From: Chromera velia
Lineage: Eukaryota > Sar > Chromeraceae
Length of the DNA: 64,000 nt
NCBI GenBank assembly: GCA_018398765.1
Contig: JAHBMJ010001095.1
Location: 32,758 to 96,757, forward strand
Reading direction: 5' to 3'
In this document: piece by piece, positions 16,016 through 27,865 of the stretch
How positions within the stretch are numbered: position 1 is the stretch's first letter
Layout of the letters: each line of letters starts with the position of its first letter
The notes under the pieces: model-generated
Seen by the model: the letters and a program-made list of their open reading frames with translations, nothing else
What the model was told of the DNA's origin: nothing
Database searches by the model: none
Made by a program: the position numbers and the translations under genes

Positions 16016-17007
16016 AAGAAAGAAAGAAAGCAAGAAAGCAAGCAAGCAAGCAAGAAAGAAAGAAAGCAAGAATGCAAGAAAGCAAGAAAGCAAGAAAAAA
16101 AAATGAATGAAATCCGACCGTTTTTACTGCCATGATCTTGTCCTCCGAGCCCTTTAACGCATTCAGCTATGACACCTACAATGGTATGTCTTTCATTTAG
16201 TCGGGCCCTTTACGTCTTAATTGCATAATATGAGTTGTTCTTCTTTCTCCGATTCAAATCCCGATCGTTTCTCTTCATTTGTTTTTCAGTTCAAGGACAC
16301 GTGCACGTCCGACAGCGTGATCGCGTTCGACTACTTCGGGGAGTGGTGTTACCAGGGGGTGGCTGCCGAAATGCTCAGAAAGGGGGGGGAACCTTGGATC
16401 TTTGGAACTTCATCGCAGGTCTGTCTGTCTGTCAGCCTGTTTGCATGCGCATCGACCGTGTTTGTTTGGCTTCTTTTTCGTCATTCTCTATTTGGATGCC
16501 TGTGAGTATGTTTCCACGTATCTGTTTTTGAAGGAGGGAAGGCTGTACAAGTCATGGCAATTTAATTTGCACGTTGCAAACTTGACTTTTTGTCGCTTTG
16601 CCTCGCTTCTGATTTTCTGTCATTTGCAGTTTACTTTGTGCATTCAGCCGTGTTGTGTGTTATTTTTCCATTTCTGAATTTCTCTTCTGCCTGTATATAT
16701 GATTGTCCTTCTCGTTGCTAGTCGGTGGACTGATTAATTGGATGATGTCTCGACGGCCTTGGTAGTTACGTGAGCTCTCCTGTCTTGACGCCCGGCATGG
16801 CTCTTTTTTTTTTTCTTCTTGAATTCTGCCTTTATTCTTTCTTGCATGCAGGGCATCGAGGATCTCGTGAGATCAACCGGGCTCCAAACAGCAGAACATC
16901 TCCTGAGTCTCCAGCTCGTCTCTAGGTTTGTTCCCAAAAAGTGGGGTGGGGTGCCGGCAGCGCGACTGGGGCCCTTCGGGGGTTTTGTTGTGGCCAGAAG
17001 ACCCTGA
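13970..17007 (+). CDS. SAM-dependent methyltransferase, leucine carboxyl methyltransferase-like fold
   Basis: Exons 13970-14825, 15114-15163, 16290-16418 and 16852-17007 join in phase to 396 residues. The motif LVLLGAGFDSRCYRL is the SAM-binding motif I of the LCM/TIGR00027 family, followed by an acidic motif II region (FEVDAPGTQ), the family signature WEGVTYYL across the exon 1-2 junction, and VIAFDYFGEW in exon 3. The C-terminus ends in VVARRP. The substrate is unknown; members methylate carboxyl or hydroxyl groups of proteins or small molecules. The N-terminal third has a hydrophobic segment (about 14110-14200) that could anchor the protein. It may instead be an unspliced small intron, since CTTTTTTCAG at 14185-14194 looks like a perfect acceptor. 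A purine repeat fills intron 2. Confidence 0.75.
15518..16100 (+). repeat. purine tract of GAAA, GAAG, GACA and GA repeats
   Basis: Nearly 600 bases of almost pure purine on the plus strand, with a GACA/CAGG interruption at 15660-15725. It lies in the second intron of the methyltransferase gene. The very long Ser/Leu/Phe frames on the minus strand are low-complexity artefacts. Confidence 0.9.
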
Positions 17008-17445
17008 AATTAAGGCACGTCGAGAAGTAGGAGGAAGAATCTGATCGGCCCCATACAAGTTTGTTCCGACAATTTTAATGATGATGCTGACATTATGCTG
17101 TAAAGTTTTGAATTCATTGCTGGCGAAACCCTATATAAGCAAAACCAAATCTTATTGCATATCTGTTTAAATAATTTAAATTGCATATACAATTTCAAGT
17201 GCCATGCAATTTGAACCTGCAACCTAGCTTTCAAAACAAACACCGGCAATTTAATTATTAATTGTATATTCGGCGTGATTGTAGATATATACTACTATAT
17301 ATATATATATATATATATATATCTTTTGATCCTATCATATTCATTGGCGCGCTAGCATTGGCGTGCCTGCAGTGATTGATCGATAGAAATGTATCTTCAT
17401 ATATATTTTTGCTTCATTGCATCTAGCTACATTGCTAGATTTGTA

Positions 17446-17480
<35 letters not shown>

Positions 17481-18255
17481 ACTTTAGTGTTGACTAGCTT
17501 AATTTTTCTGCAGTCACAGTCCAATGATTCTGTACCTAAAGCTTCAAAATAGCATAATGATGATGCCACAATTAGTTCTATATCATGAGTCTAAAGAAGA
17601 CTTTGAACTGATCGACGGTCTTAGTAGTGGCTAAGTAGCCTGAGGCTTGTAAAGTATTCAATTTCACCTTATAGCTTTAAATCATTAATTTTAAATTTGC
17701 CCTAGCATTTTGTTGCATGTTTCTAGTTTACCAAGGCATACCTAAGTCTAGACCTAAGTATTGTTTTTTTAATTTTTAATTAAATTAATCATTCTTACTG
17801 CTAAGTCATGCAGCAGCGTGCTCTGCTCTTGTATATGCAACCCCAAGATCTTAGTTTGCAACAGACCTGTTATTACCTGTTGCAAAATTAAATTCGATCT
17901 GTTGCACCTACTTGCACTTTCCTTTTACATCCAATTACATCCAATGAATACTAATAAAATCTAATAAAATCGAATGAATGAATCAAACACAACTAAGCAT
18001 ACATAAGGCTTGAGGGCTGAAAATGATGATTAGAGATCGTATGAGTAATGAACAGACAGAAAATTTTATAGTGCCATCTCCAAGAGCTCACGCGCAGTTT
18101 CAAGCAGGTCAAAATGATAACCGTTTTCAATTTATGTGATCTCACCCTTTTAATGTTGTGCATTTAGTAGTCGTAGTGCCATTTACCCTCTGTGGGACTC
18201 CCAAATGGTGGGTCGGATCCTTTTCATAGCACCTTTTCGTTGCATGGGGTGACCA
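17008..18255. other. AT-rich intergenic stretch, no gene seen
   Basis: Two (AT)n runs (17290-17322 and 17450-17479) and many TAATTAA-type words. The 3' ends of two convergent genes face each other across it. No coding or RNA gene signal was recognised. Confidence 0.6.
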
Positions 18256-20036
18256 TTAAGTACTTTTGGCATCAGAGACTTCTGTAACTTCTCCAAAGTC
18301 GAAGTAGGCTTTTTTTTTTGTTTTCGCGTTGACACAAACCTCCACATCAACTGCCGTCCAGCCGATGTTCTTCATGAAGCTGCATACCATCCATGCAGTC
18401 TCACTCAGTCAGACCCGTGACACAAAGACACAGACACATAATAATGTACACATGAATGCATCTAAGTGTTCATACAAATGCACTGACTGTATGTACTCTT
18501 GTGATGCACCATAAACATAGGTGCATGCATATAGCACGTATGCACACACGCTGAGAGGGACCGACGCATCTGCATGTGTGTGTATCGTTTGCAGCGACTG
18601 TCTTTCGTGAATGCACGCAGGCAGAAGCTGGACCAGCGACCAAAGCAAAATTGATTCAAGCTCCACTCAAGGTAACCCGTTTTGTTTGGGCCCTCTGATT
18701 TCAGACTCGATTTGCTTGATCCAAAGAAAGCAACGGAGGCATCAAAATCAAAATACAGAGCAGAGACTAATCATGCATGTGAGCAGAAAATCAAAAAACA
18801 GTTCAGGTCCACATTTACAGTTTCACCAGAAGACAAAGCACCTGGGAACTACTCTTGGGTCTTGATCACTGAGTGAAATCGTAAAAAGGGGTTTACACAC
18901 TCCATCCCATTTATCGAAGAAACACCGCATTCATCGAATAAACACGGTCTGTTCGGAACGTCCAGACGGGGGCACCCCCCCAGGCTTGTCCTCCTAGCTG
19001 AATTGCTGACCTGAAAAACTGAGGGTCCCTTTGTGGGTTCACCTTCCGAGGCCCCGAGCCTTTCTCACATTCCACAAAGTCCTCCCCATACAGTTCATAT
19101 GCCAGGTACACCTGTATGTATACGTACCGACACATACATATTCAAACGGGACAGAGCGACACACTTCCTTTCAATCAATAACGCATGCCCTTTTGGAGCA
19201 TAAAAAGAACAGCAAAACATCCTTTCTCGAACGGCACGTCTGCCTCATGGCGCTCAAATCAGGTGACACACATGATCGGACTGTCCCCCTGGCTACAAGA
19301 CCCCGAACGGTCAACCGATTGTCGATCATGGTGATCTTTGCGTGCGTCATTTGTCACGGCACAAAAGGAGCTGTCTCACACAGCAATAAAGAAGAAGCAG
19401 ACCCAGACCACTCAGTCCTCATATCAGTCAGCAATTAGATCAAGTAAGCTGGCGTACCTTTTGAGTCTCAAAATTTTCAGTCACAAGTCGAAGGAACGGT
19501 GCACCCCACAGAAATGCAGACACAAAAAAAGTATACAAGAGATTGAACAAAGGGACAAAAGGACAGCGCACCTTTGGAATCTCAAACCTCGATCTGACGT
19601 CTTCAGGCTGTTTCATGTACTCGACGAAAATCTGTGCGTGGCTGAGCATCTCGGGATAAAGGTTTTTTGCCATTCCGACTGATGCGAAAACCACCACATT
19701 CCTCTCTCGGTTCACAAACGGCTGCTTCTCTGCCCCTGCGTGTAGCGCCGTCCAGTCCTTCTTCTCTTCGAGAGTTGGAACCTTGTCGTCGAGCAGCCAA
19801 CCGTAATTCAGATTATTCTCACAGAATCTTTTGACATCCTCCATTTGTGGAATGGCGCTCAGGTCCAAGGGAGGGGGGACGAGGCTTAACCTCGCCGGGT
19901 TCGCTTTCCCTTTGGCGCGACGCCGCGCAGCCAGACCCTTCTCAGTGCCAGTTGCAGTGGCACCAACTCTGAGGATGCTAGTCCAGCTGCCAAAGAGGAG
20001 AAGCAATCCAAGGAAGCATCCCGCTTGCCTGATCAT
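18256..20036 (-). CDS. secreted or membrane protein, unknown function
   Basis: Minus-strand exons 20036-19458, 19335-19270, 19111-19011 and 18379-18256 join in phase and end at TAA 18258-18256, giving about 289 residues. The start MIRQAGCFLGLLLLFG is a typical signal peptide or signal anchor. The body includes acidic and charged stretches (MEDVKRFCENN, LEEKKDWTALHAG, EYMKQPEDVRSRFE), then a hydrophobic segment near 19500-19560, and a C-terminus rich in Val, Asp and Lys. An alternative donor at 19571 (GTGCGC) would remove the hydrophobic segment. The second exon is the least certain; the last two are well supported because their phases match exactly. I recognise no domain. Confidence 0.55.
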
Positions 20037-20720
20037 GTTGCAGATAGGGTGTACTCAATGCAGTCCGGCCAACAGACTGGAAAACGAATTTGTTGCAGTG
20101 TTGCTTCTACATCGGACTCTGTCTCCAACGCAGAATTTCGAAGCAGCAAAACAAATGCGGGGATTCGTAATTGCCAGAGAGCTCAAACGCACTCTTTTTG
20201 GAAGAAGAGAAAGCAGACCGTCGAATCAGGCCTCAGGATTCCTTGGACGGCTTTTTATAGACTGTCACACCTGTACCCACGCAGAACGCAACACTGCAAC
20301 AGACAACAGTTGCTGAAGGCAGAGTCTGTCTGACTGGTGGCAGCGCAGCGATTGGTCGACGCTACAGGAAGCCGACATGCAAAAGATTCTGAATATATAC
20401 TGGCTTCGGTCGTACGGAGCGAAGAAGAAAAGTCAGGCCATCGATTCAAGACACATGCAGATCATGCATGCAGCGTCAAAATTAATGCGTCGCATATGCG
20501 TCGCATGAAACAATTATAACGCTTGCTCGCGCGCGGGTTTTTTTTGTCAAATTTTGGTGCATGCCTTTTAATTGTGATGGGCGCGCGGCGCCATGCGGTG
20601 CCCGGCGCTCCAATTAAGATGCTCCAAGCTTCGATCATGCCGAAACCACCATGGAGAACACTGGAGAAAGCTAGCAAGTCCCACAAGAAACCGCCATCTA
20701 CGGTAAGAAAGTAAAGAGAC
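20037..20720. promoter_or_regulatory. upstream region of the secreted-protein gene with GCATGC/GGCGCC island
   Basis: TGCATGCA at 20465-20472 is followed by repeated GCGTCGCAT words, GCGCGCGG and GGGCGCGCGGCGCC (about 20530-20595). The island resembles that at 13585-13735. No coding signal. Confidence 0.35.
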
Positions 20721-21779
20721 TGCAGGAAATATTGGTACTTGGGTGGTAAAGATGATTGGGAAGTTAGAAAAGATACTGGATTATATAGTGGTTAACCTTA
20801 TATCTGGATTATAATTCCGTCACTCACAACTCCTACTGTTCATATTATTCAATCTTCACCGCCTAATCCCAATCATATATAAGAGTGAATTATCTGTTTC
20901 ATATTATTAGTACATTTATAAGGGTGAATTATGATTACTCATTATCTTATCTTATTATTAGAATTATTAATATCGATTTCTATTCAAGTATCATGGGTAA
21001 ATATTATTGATTCATCACAACTCAACACACTATTATGATAATTATTAATGATATTATATATAGAGGAGTTAATTATGATCCGGGATCGATTGTGATAGGG
21101 TTATTCTTTGTTGTTTATAAATAATAATAATAGTAATAGAAGAGTTGGGGAAATATTATTGGTTTTTTTATATTATTATTATTATCAATTATCTATTGTT
21201 GTTATCTTATCTTCGATCGAGCTCCCCCAGCTACCTCCACACATAGCATCAATCGATCATTATTATATTTTATAAAATTTATTAATAATAATAATTATCA
21301 TAATTATATTTGGGAGAAAAGATGAAAGTTTCTGGAATTTCTCTATGAACTATCGATATCGAACCACAAATAACCTTTCACCCAACTCTTGTATAAACCA
21401 CAAACCCCATCACACCCACTAATAACTCATCACCATCGATATTTATTGGAATTATAATAAAGATAATGAGGTATATGTGGTCGATAATAATGGGAGTGTG
21501 TGAAGGAGTAACGGCGGTAGATAATTCAGACTCACACAGGCTCACCCAATATAACTCAGAGTTCATTCTGTTCACTCACTGTTCCACACCTATCATCCAT
21601 ACTGACCACCTACCGTTGCTACCCTAGCCATGCCTCTTGCCATTACATCTTGTCTCTACACCTACCACACACACAGAGTTAATAGGAATGTTGGATAGAT
21701 AACAGAGTTTTCCCACTAGGAGGTATGGTAGGATTATTCATACTGAGTGAGCAAAGATTATTGAAAGAGTCACGCCGTC

Positions 21780-21966
21780 CCACACACACAGAGTTAAGTT
21801 AGCAGGGTGAGTTATCCAGGTATCGATGAATGGTATGGTTGTAGGCTTAGTAGGGAGGTAAGCAGGGATTTGTGAGTAGAAATCGTTATTAAACTTCGAT
21901 AAATATTGTGAGTATAGATGGATGAATAACCCTATCTACCCTGCTAACTTAACTCTGTGTGTGTTC
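21780..21966. mobile_element. element C with 27-bp inverted ends
   Basis: The left end CACACACACAGAGTTAAG then TTAGCAGGGT is repeated exactly in inverse at 21940-21966, enclosing about 130 bp of unrelated DNA. It shares only the outer 17 bases with element A. Confidence 0.45.
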
Positions 21967-22356
21967 ATAGAGTGTGGGTAGGGAAGGTAGAATGAGCAAG
22001 GAACAGGCATAGCTAGGGATGTGTGGGAGGTGTTGGTGGTTCAGATGATAAGGTAACTTGGTTAGAGTTGGGTTAAGATTATTCATACTCCACATAGTAT
22101 TCTACCTTCCCTACACCCAATACCTCTACGCATACTATTACTCTGTGTGTGTGGGAGAGAGGCAAGGATACCTGGGGATTACAGATACCAGATATAATTC
22201 AGGAAATGTTATAGGTTTATACTACTGAGTGTGTTGGGATTATAATAGTGGCGGTAGTTGTGTGGGCAGGGATATTTGTGTGTATAAGGGGTAATAGTGT
22301 TCTACCATCAAACCCTTTATATATAGGGGTATTATTATTCCTGTGAACCTCCTGGC

Positions 22357-22502
22357 CCACACACACAGAGTTAATATTATATTTATGTTGGTAGATTATA
22401 ATTGGAATTGTCGATAAGGTAGGATGGTTATATGGGGGAGTTTGGGGTTATGAATTCACCAAACAGTATGAATAACTGCTAACTTAACTCTGTGTGTGTG
22501 GG
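22357..22502. mobile_element. MITE-like element A, copy 1
   Basis: About 146 bp with ends CCACACACACAGAGTTAA and its inverse TTAACTCTGTGTGTGTGG. The interior contains TTGGTAGATTATAATTGG and GAATTCACCAAAC. It has no coding capacity. The inverted ends and repeated copies suggest a small non-autonomous DNA transposon, but target-site duplications could not be defined. Confidence 0.55.
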
Positions 22503-22661
22503 CAGTTAACAGCATGTGTGCTGGGATTATATGGAGGAAGGCCTGGTAGGCCAGCATAGGTTGAGCTCAATCGATCAGATCAAACCTCCTGGCCCATACA
22601 CACAGAGTTAATCTGAACACACACAGAGTTAATTATGGGTTCAGTCTGTTCATCACACTCC

Positions 22662-23232
22662 CATACACACAGTACATATAGCTATAGAGGGATAGTGGCA
22701 TAGGTAGGGATAATGGGAGTAGGAAAGACAAGAGGATATTATGAGTGTGTGTAGGTGTGGTAGCAGGATTAGGAATCAAACTTGCTCACTCGACTGTCAC
22801 CACACCGCCCATTCCACTATCACTCATACTGATTATTCTACCTCGATGTTAGGTATGGTTGTGTGGGAAGGTCGATATCTTTGGTGAAATACCAATTGCT
22901 GTCATCATACCGTGATTCATATTTATAGCCTTATTCATCCATTATTATCATTATTATTTGTGTTAGTTTTATTTACTCCGTACGCCCTCATCCTTTCTAC
23001 CTTCATGCCTGCCTTGCTCACCCTACTAAGCTATACCTCTAAGTCTCTTGCAACTGTAATGGGTATTCATAATCGATGCCGTTTTCCCTCCCACCCAACA
23101 CACTCTTCTACCTCAATATCTCTATCGAATATTATGTTGAGATTGATGGGAAGACCTTATTCATCCACAAACTCCACCACACTGACATACGAATATTCCT
23201 GGCCGTCCCCATTATATGTACTGTGTGTGTGG
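22662..23232. mobile_element. element B, copy 1, about 570 bp
   Basis: The left end CCATACACACAGTACATATA and the right end TATATGTACTGTGTGTGTGG are inverse repeats (one mismatch). The interior matches 24385-24956 almost base for base. It carries overlapping open frames but no recognisable protein. Confidence 0.5.
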
Positions 23233-23370
23233 GGTTTAACGTTAACTCTATATTACAGTGTGGGTTAGGTGGGAGGTAATGATTATCATTACTACGTATG
23301 GAGTTAATATTATACCTATGAATATCGATATTAATGATGATAACTGATTATCTTAACTACCAAATTTACC

Positions 23371-23515
23371 CCACACACACAGAGTTAATATTATATTTGT
23401 GTTGGTAGATTATAATTGGAATTGTCGATAAGGTAGGATGGTTATATGTGGGAGTTTGGGGTTATGAATTCACCAAACAGTATGAATAACTGCTAACTTA
23501 ACTCTGTGTGTGTGG
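23371..23515. mobile_element. MITE-like element A, copy 2
   Basis: A 145-bp copy nearly identical to the one at 22357. The roughly 155 bp that follow (to 23672) are also duplicated after copy 3, so a segment larger than the element was copied. Confidence 0.55.
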
Positions 23516-24145
23516 TAGGAGGGTTAGAAGGGAACCATGGGTTCCATCTGGTTTAGCTAATAATTATTGAATGTTGATTGATATTTGGTAGTAGAGATCT
23601 GTATTTACCCCACACACACAGTACATATAGCTATAGAGGGATAGTGGCATAGGTAGGGGTAATGGGAGTAGGTGTGGGCACAGGGTGTGCCAGGAATATT
23701 CGTATGTCAGTGTGGTGGAGTTTGTGGATGAATAAGGTCTTCCCATCAATCTCAACATAATATTCGATAGAGATATTGAGGTAGAAGAGTGTGTTGGGAT
23801 GAGATGTCTGTGTGGGGAATTTTATTTACCCCATTAAGAGTTAATAATGATCCAACTCAAATATTATTGCCCACATCACTAAGCCAGATCGATTATGAAT
23901 CCCGGAATTTATGTGTGATCCATAGAGGTTTAATGAACAGATTGACCCCGTAAATATAATCCTCGATATAATATGAATATTCTTATTAGTATCGATCATC
24001 ATTTTTATATTTTATAGTTATTTATTATCCATATCGATAACTCTAATTAAGATTATCAGTATCGATTATTGCTATGTGGGGTAGGATGGGTGAGCCAGTA
24101 AGAGTTATACAGGGGTATACCTGGTTGGGAAATACGATTTCCTGC

Positions 24146-24290
24146 CCACACACACAGAGTTAATATTATATTTGTGTTGGTAGATTATAATTGGAATTGT
24201 CGATAAGGTAGGATGGTTATATGGGGGAGTTTGGGGTTATGAATTCACCAAACAGTATGAATAACTGCTAACTTAACTCTGTGTGTGTGG
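24146..24290. mobile_element. MITE-like element A, copy 3
   Basis: A 145-bp copy nearly identical to copies 1 and 2, with the same right flank as copy 2 up to 24447. Confidence 0.55.
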
Positions 24291-24384
24291 TAGGAGGGTT
24301 AGAAGGGAACCATGGGTTCCATCTGGTTTAGCTAATAATTATTGAATGTTGATTGATATTTGGTAGTAGAGATCTGTATTTACC

Positions 24385-24956
24385 CCACACACACAGTACA
24401 TATAGCTATAGAGGGATAGTGGCATAGGTAGGGGTAATGGGAGTAGGAAAGACAAGAGGATATTATGAGTGTGTGTAGGTGTGGTAGCAGGATTAGGAAT
24501 CAAACTTGCTCACTCGACTGTCACCACACCGCCCATTCCACTATCACTCATACTGATTATTCTACCTCGATGTTAGGTATGGTTGTGTGGGAAGGTCGAT
24601 ATCTTTGGTGAAATACCAATTGCTGTCATCATACCGTGATTCATATTTATAGCCTTATTCATCCATTATTATCATTATTATTTGTGTTGGTTTTATTTAC
24701 TCCGTATGCCCTCATCCTTTCTACCTTCATGCCTGTCTTGCTTACCCTACTAAGCTATACCTCTAAGTCTTTTGCAACTGTAATGGGTATTCATAATCGA
24801 TGCCGTTTTCCCTCCCACCCAACACACTCTTCTACCTCAATATCTCTATCGAATATTATGTTGAGATTGATGGGAAGACCTTATTCATCCACAAACTCCA
24901 CTACACTGACATACGAATATTCCTGGCCGTCCCCATTATATGTACTGTGTGTGTGG
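24385..24956. mobile_element. element B, copy 2, about 572 bp
   Basis: Starts CCACACACACAGTACATATA and ends with the exact inverse, a perfect 20-bp terminal inverted repeat. It is nearly identical to 22662-23232. A third, rearranged copy begins at 23610 with the same left end but continues from about 23673 into an inverted and shortened interior to about 23800. Confidence 0.55.
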
Positions 24957-26716
24957 TAGGAGGTGTTGGCACTCCATATTAACCCACGAGCCCACACCTA
25001 CTGTTCCTCTAACCCCACTCACGCAGCTATACCTGTTCTATCTCTATCGATTCATCACTCACTGAGCTCAGACCGTATGCCGCCTCCTACCACACACACA
25101 GTACATATAGCTATAGAGGGATGAACAGAGATACCCAGGTATACGGTATAGCTTGGTACGAAGGGTTAATAATGAACAAACACAAAGATAATCCAGGTAT
25201 AATATAATCCACAATCAATCACCACCTCTCTCACATGCTACCTGCCTACGTATACTGCTAACTTAACTCTGTGTGTGTGGGAGAGAGCTCACGGGTAAAT
25301 GTATGCCGGCAGGCCTGTATGGGTGGTTTGTGGTTATGAATCGAAGTCGTTGTACGGTAGTTGACTGTGAACTTGTAGCTGTAAATCCCACACACACAGA
25401 TAACACAGAGTGTGGTGAAGAGACGATAGAGACTTAGTGGTAGAGACTGTATATGTGGGCAACAAGGATATCAACTGTCGATTATGAATAATCGTAATTA
25501 CAGACGCCTGCTTAGGACTCACGCATTCACTCATAATTATTGATCCTTATATAAGAACTCATTATTAAATCTTAATTAACGATACTGATTATCTGTATCC
25601 ATGAAGGTTTTCTATTCAGTATTCCTGATCATTTCCACTATTTATCTATCAATCGATAATTATTATAATTAATCATTAATATTATTGATAACTCATTATC
25701 TTAACTCTCGATTAGGAATATCAATTATCTTAACCGCCCGCTGCCTACACCCATTGCTATCCCTGATCCCTATTACCACTATTATAATCGATTATTCATA
25801 ACGATGAAGGGTTAAATATGAACCACAACATCTCTATCACACAATTCTATTATTATAATTCAAATAAATATCCAATAAATAATTAACTCCTATATAAGAT
25901 AAGGTTGTCTTACCAAATATCTATCATACATATAGAAATGTTAATTATGATAATTATAATAATAAATGAAAAGATAATAATAATGAAGATTGAGTCTTAA
26001 GTTTAGATTCTTAATTATGGATCCAATTTCACCCAACCTATCCCACATACAACACCCATTGCTCACATCCTATTCATATTCCTGTTTATCTGTCTTCCAT
26101 ACACACTCTGTCTTACACACTCACTCAGTGTTGGATAATTAATAATATTAAAGATCAATAATAATAATGAATATCCATACTGAATCGATAAATAAGGTTG
26201 AACACTAGGTGTGATGAACTGGCATAGATACTGAATATACAAGTCCCACTCACACCGATACTCAGACTGACAGGAAGGCCGAAATTTGTGGCATTGAACC
26301 GCAAGAGCACTGCTGATCATCGCTGCCATTGCCGACAACGGGATACTTGTACAGGACTTTTGAGCCCCATTTTTAATCGAAGAGCGCTTCTATTGGTCGC
26401 CAGATTGCGAACGTGGGCTGCTATCTTTCTCTGGGAGACAGGGAGATTTCCACCCGCCTCTCCGACTTTTAGCATCGGGCCGTCTCTTCTTTATCTTTGG
26501 ACCTGGTTTCATTGTCTTCCCGTAGCCGTGCTCTGACAGTGTTTCTCTACATCTCTGTGAAGACGAAGAGAGAAAGTGTCATTTTCCAAGATGCAAGGTC
26601 AGATACGGCAATCCTTCGCCATGGCAACTGTTAATGTAACGTGCACTGGTTGATTGGTGAATCGGCGGAGCTTTTTGTTTCCAATTTCTCTTCCTCCCTT
26701 TCATCTGCAGGTGAAG

Positions 26717-27379
26717 GCGAAGGCACGAATCAGGCTCTGACGACATCCAGGGCCATGCAACCGTCGGCAGAGACTTTCCTGTGGACGCTCTTGAGGAGTA
26801 CTGGGCCAAGTTCCGAGGTGAGGCATTGCACTTTGTCTCCTGTCCTCTTCTTTTTTTTTTCGCTTGGTTCGCTCAATCTTTTCGATCAGTGCGCCCCTCT
26901 ATTTTTCCTGTTCAGCTGTGCTATTATGCACTGCATGTTCTGCTTTCTTGTTGCGAATGCAGGGAGTGTCAGCAATGGCTTCTGATCGGAATGGCTACGG
27001 GATGGCCTGGCTGTGCCTGTCTACCACCAAAAAGGTAAGGGCGTGAAGGGGAAGCACCAATTGCCGTAGTGTAGAGAATTTTTGTGTCATCCGAAAGTGA
27101 GGGTGTTTGATGTCTCCGAGTTGGTCATTCAGAAGCATGTCCCTTGTTCCCTTGCGGCTCTGCAGGGCAAGGTCCAGGGAGAGCCCTACGAGTTTTTCGA
27201 TTTTTCAGGTCAGTGATTTTCGCGGCATGGTCTGCCTGAGTTGGAGAGAGTGCGCTCTCCATTCCATCATGCGCACTCTTTTTTTTGGCTTTTGGACAGA
27301 GGCGCCGGGCCACTGGTTTCAGGCGGGAGACGCCAATGAGCCCGAGCTTGCCAACATGTCTCCTGGGAAACTGACTTGA
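26717..27379 (+). CDS. small unknown protein (5' end unresolved)
   Basis: Four exons join in phase: about 26717-26817, 26967-27034, 27166-27208 and 27300-27379, ending at TGA. The encoded segment reads through DFPVDALEEYWAKF, then NGYGMAWLCLSTTKK, EPYEFFDFSE and GHWFQAGDANEPE. It is acidic and aromatic-rich with no signal peptide visible. An in-frame TGA at 26712-26714 shows that the first exon cannot extend left in this frame, so the start codon must be in an upstream exon I could not identify. The second exon uses an acceptor at GGGAG, slightly unusual. It stops only 55 bases before the leucine-rich repeat gene on the same strand, so the two could conceivably be one transcript. No family recognised. 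Confidence 0.45.
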
Positions 27380-27433
27380 CCGCCTTCTTGAGTGCCTGCA
27401 GACTGTAACCTTTCCCCCCAGAAGATCTTCCTC

Positions 27434-27819
27434 ATGCTCGATCAGCTCCCGAAATCAGTTGAAGGACTGAAAATAGGTTGGTGAGCGGTTCAGGGAATCG
27501 AAAGGAAAGGGGAAAAAGCAGAGGGGATAGGGCTTCTTTGTTGACACATCTTGTTCAGCTTTCTTCTCTGTGTTCCCATCGCTTGGCCTCTCTGTGTGCG
27601 CGTCCAGGTCGTTGGATTTGTGGTGTCTTTGTGAGAATTTGGTGCGGGGGTCTGCTGACGGTAATCCAAGTTTGGGGCAGAATCGTTTGGAATGCCGAGC
27701 GGAGCAGTCCCTGTTCTCCACCTCTGTTTTCCCGTTCACTCTCTGAGAAGCTCGGAATATGCATGAACGTGCGAGGCAGGGTTCGTGCCGTGACTCTGAC
27801 TCGAATTATCATCTCAATC

Positions 27820-27865
<46 letters not shown>

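Larger units (their letters stand above)
20720..26290. other. AT-rich mosaic region, no convincing gene
   Basis: About 5.6 kb of AT-rich DNA with frequent ATCGAT, ATTATTA and TTAACTC words. The central part, 21660-25400, is built from segments bounded by CACACACAG on one side and CTGTGTGTG on the other, several duplicated in direct or inverted order. Two frames open for over 100 residues (22912-23268 and 24636-24959) are the same duplicated DNA and are open in a second frame too, so I do not call them genes. The outer parts (20720-21660, 25400-26290) show no repeats that I can define. Confidence 0.7.

Noticed and set aside
15195-16133. 312-codon minus-strand frame rich in Ser, Leu and Phe
   Set aside because: It is the complement of GAAA/GA repeats in the methyltransferase intron.
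18611-18876. Possible plus-strand exons opposite the secreted-protein gene
   Set aside because: The two protein-like pieces do not join in phase at the only plausible GTAACC donor and CAG acceptor.
22912-24959. Duplicated ~110-codon frames as possible membrane protein genes
   Set aside because: The same DNA is open in two frames, the two copies are a recent segmental duplication, and no start context, splice site or family supports coding.
20720-26290. Insertion of organelle DNA
   Set aside because: The composition is suitable, but I recognise no mitochondrial or plastid protein, rRNA or tRNA in it.
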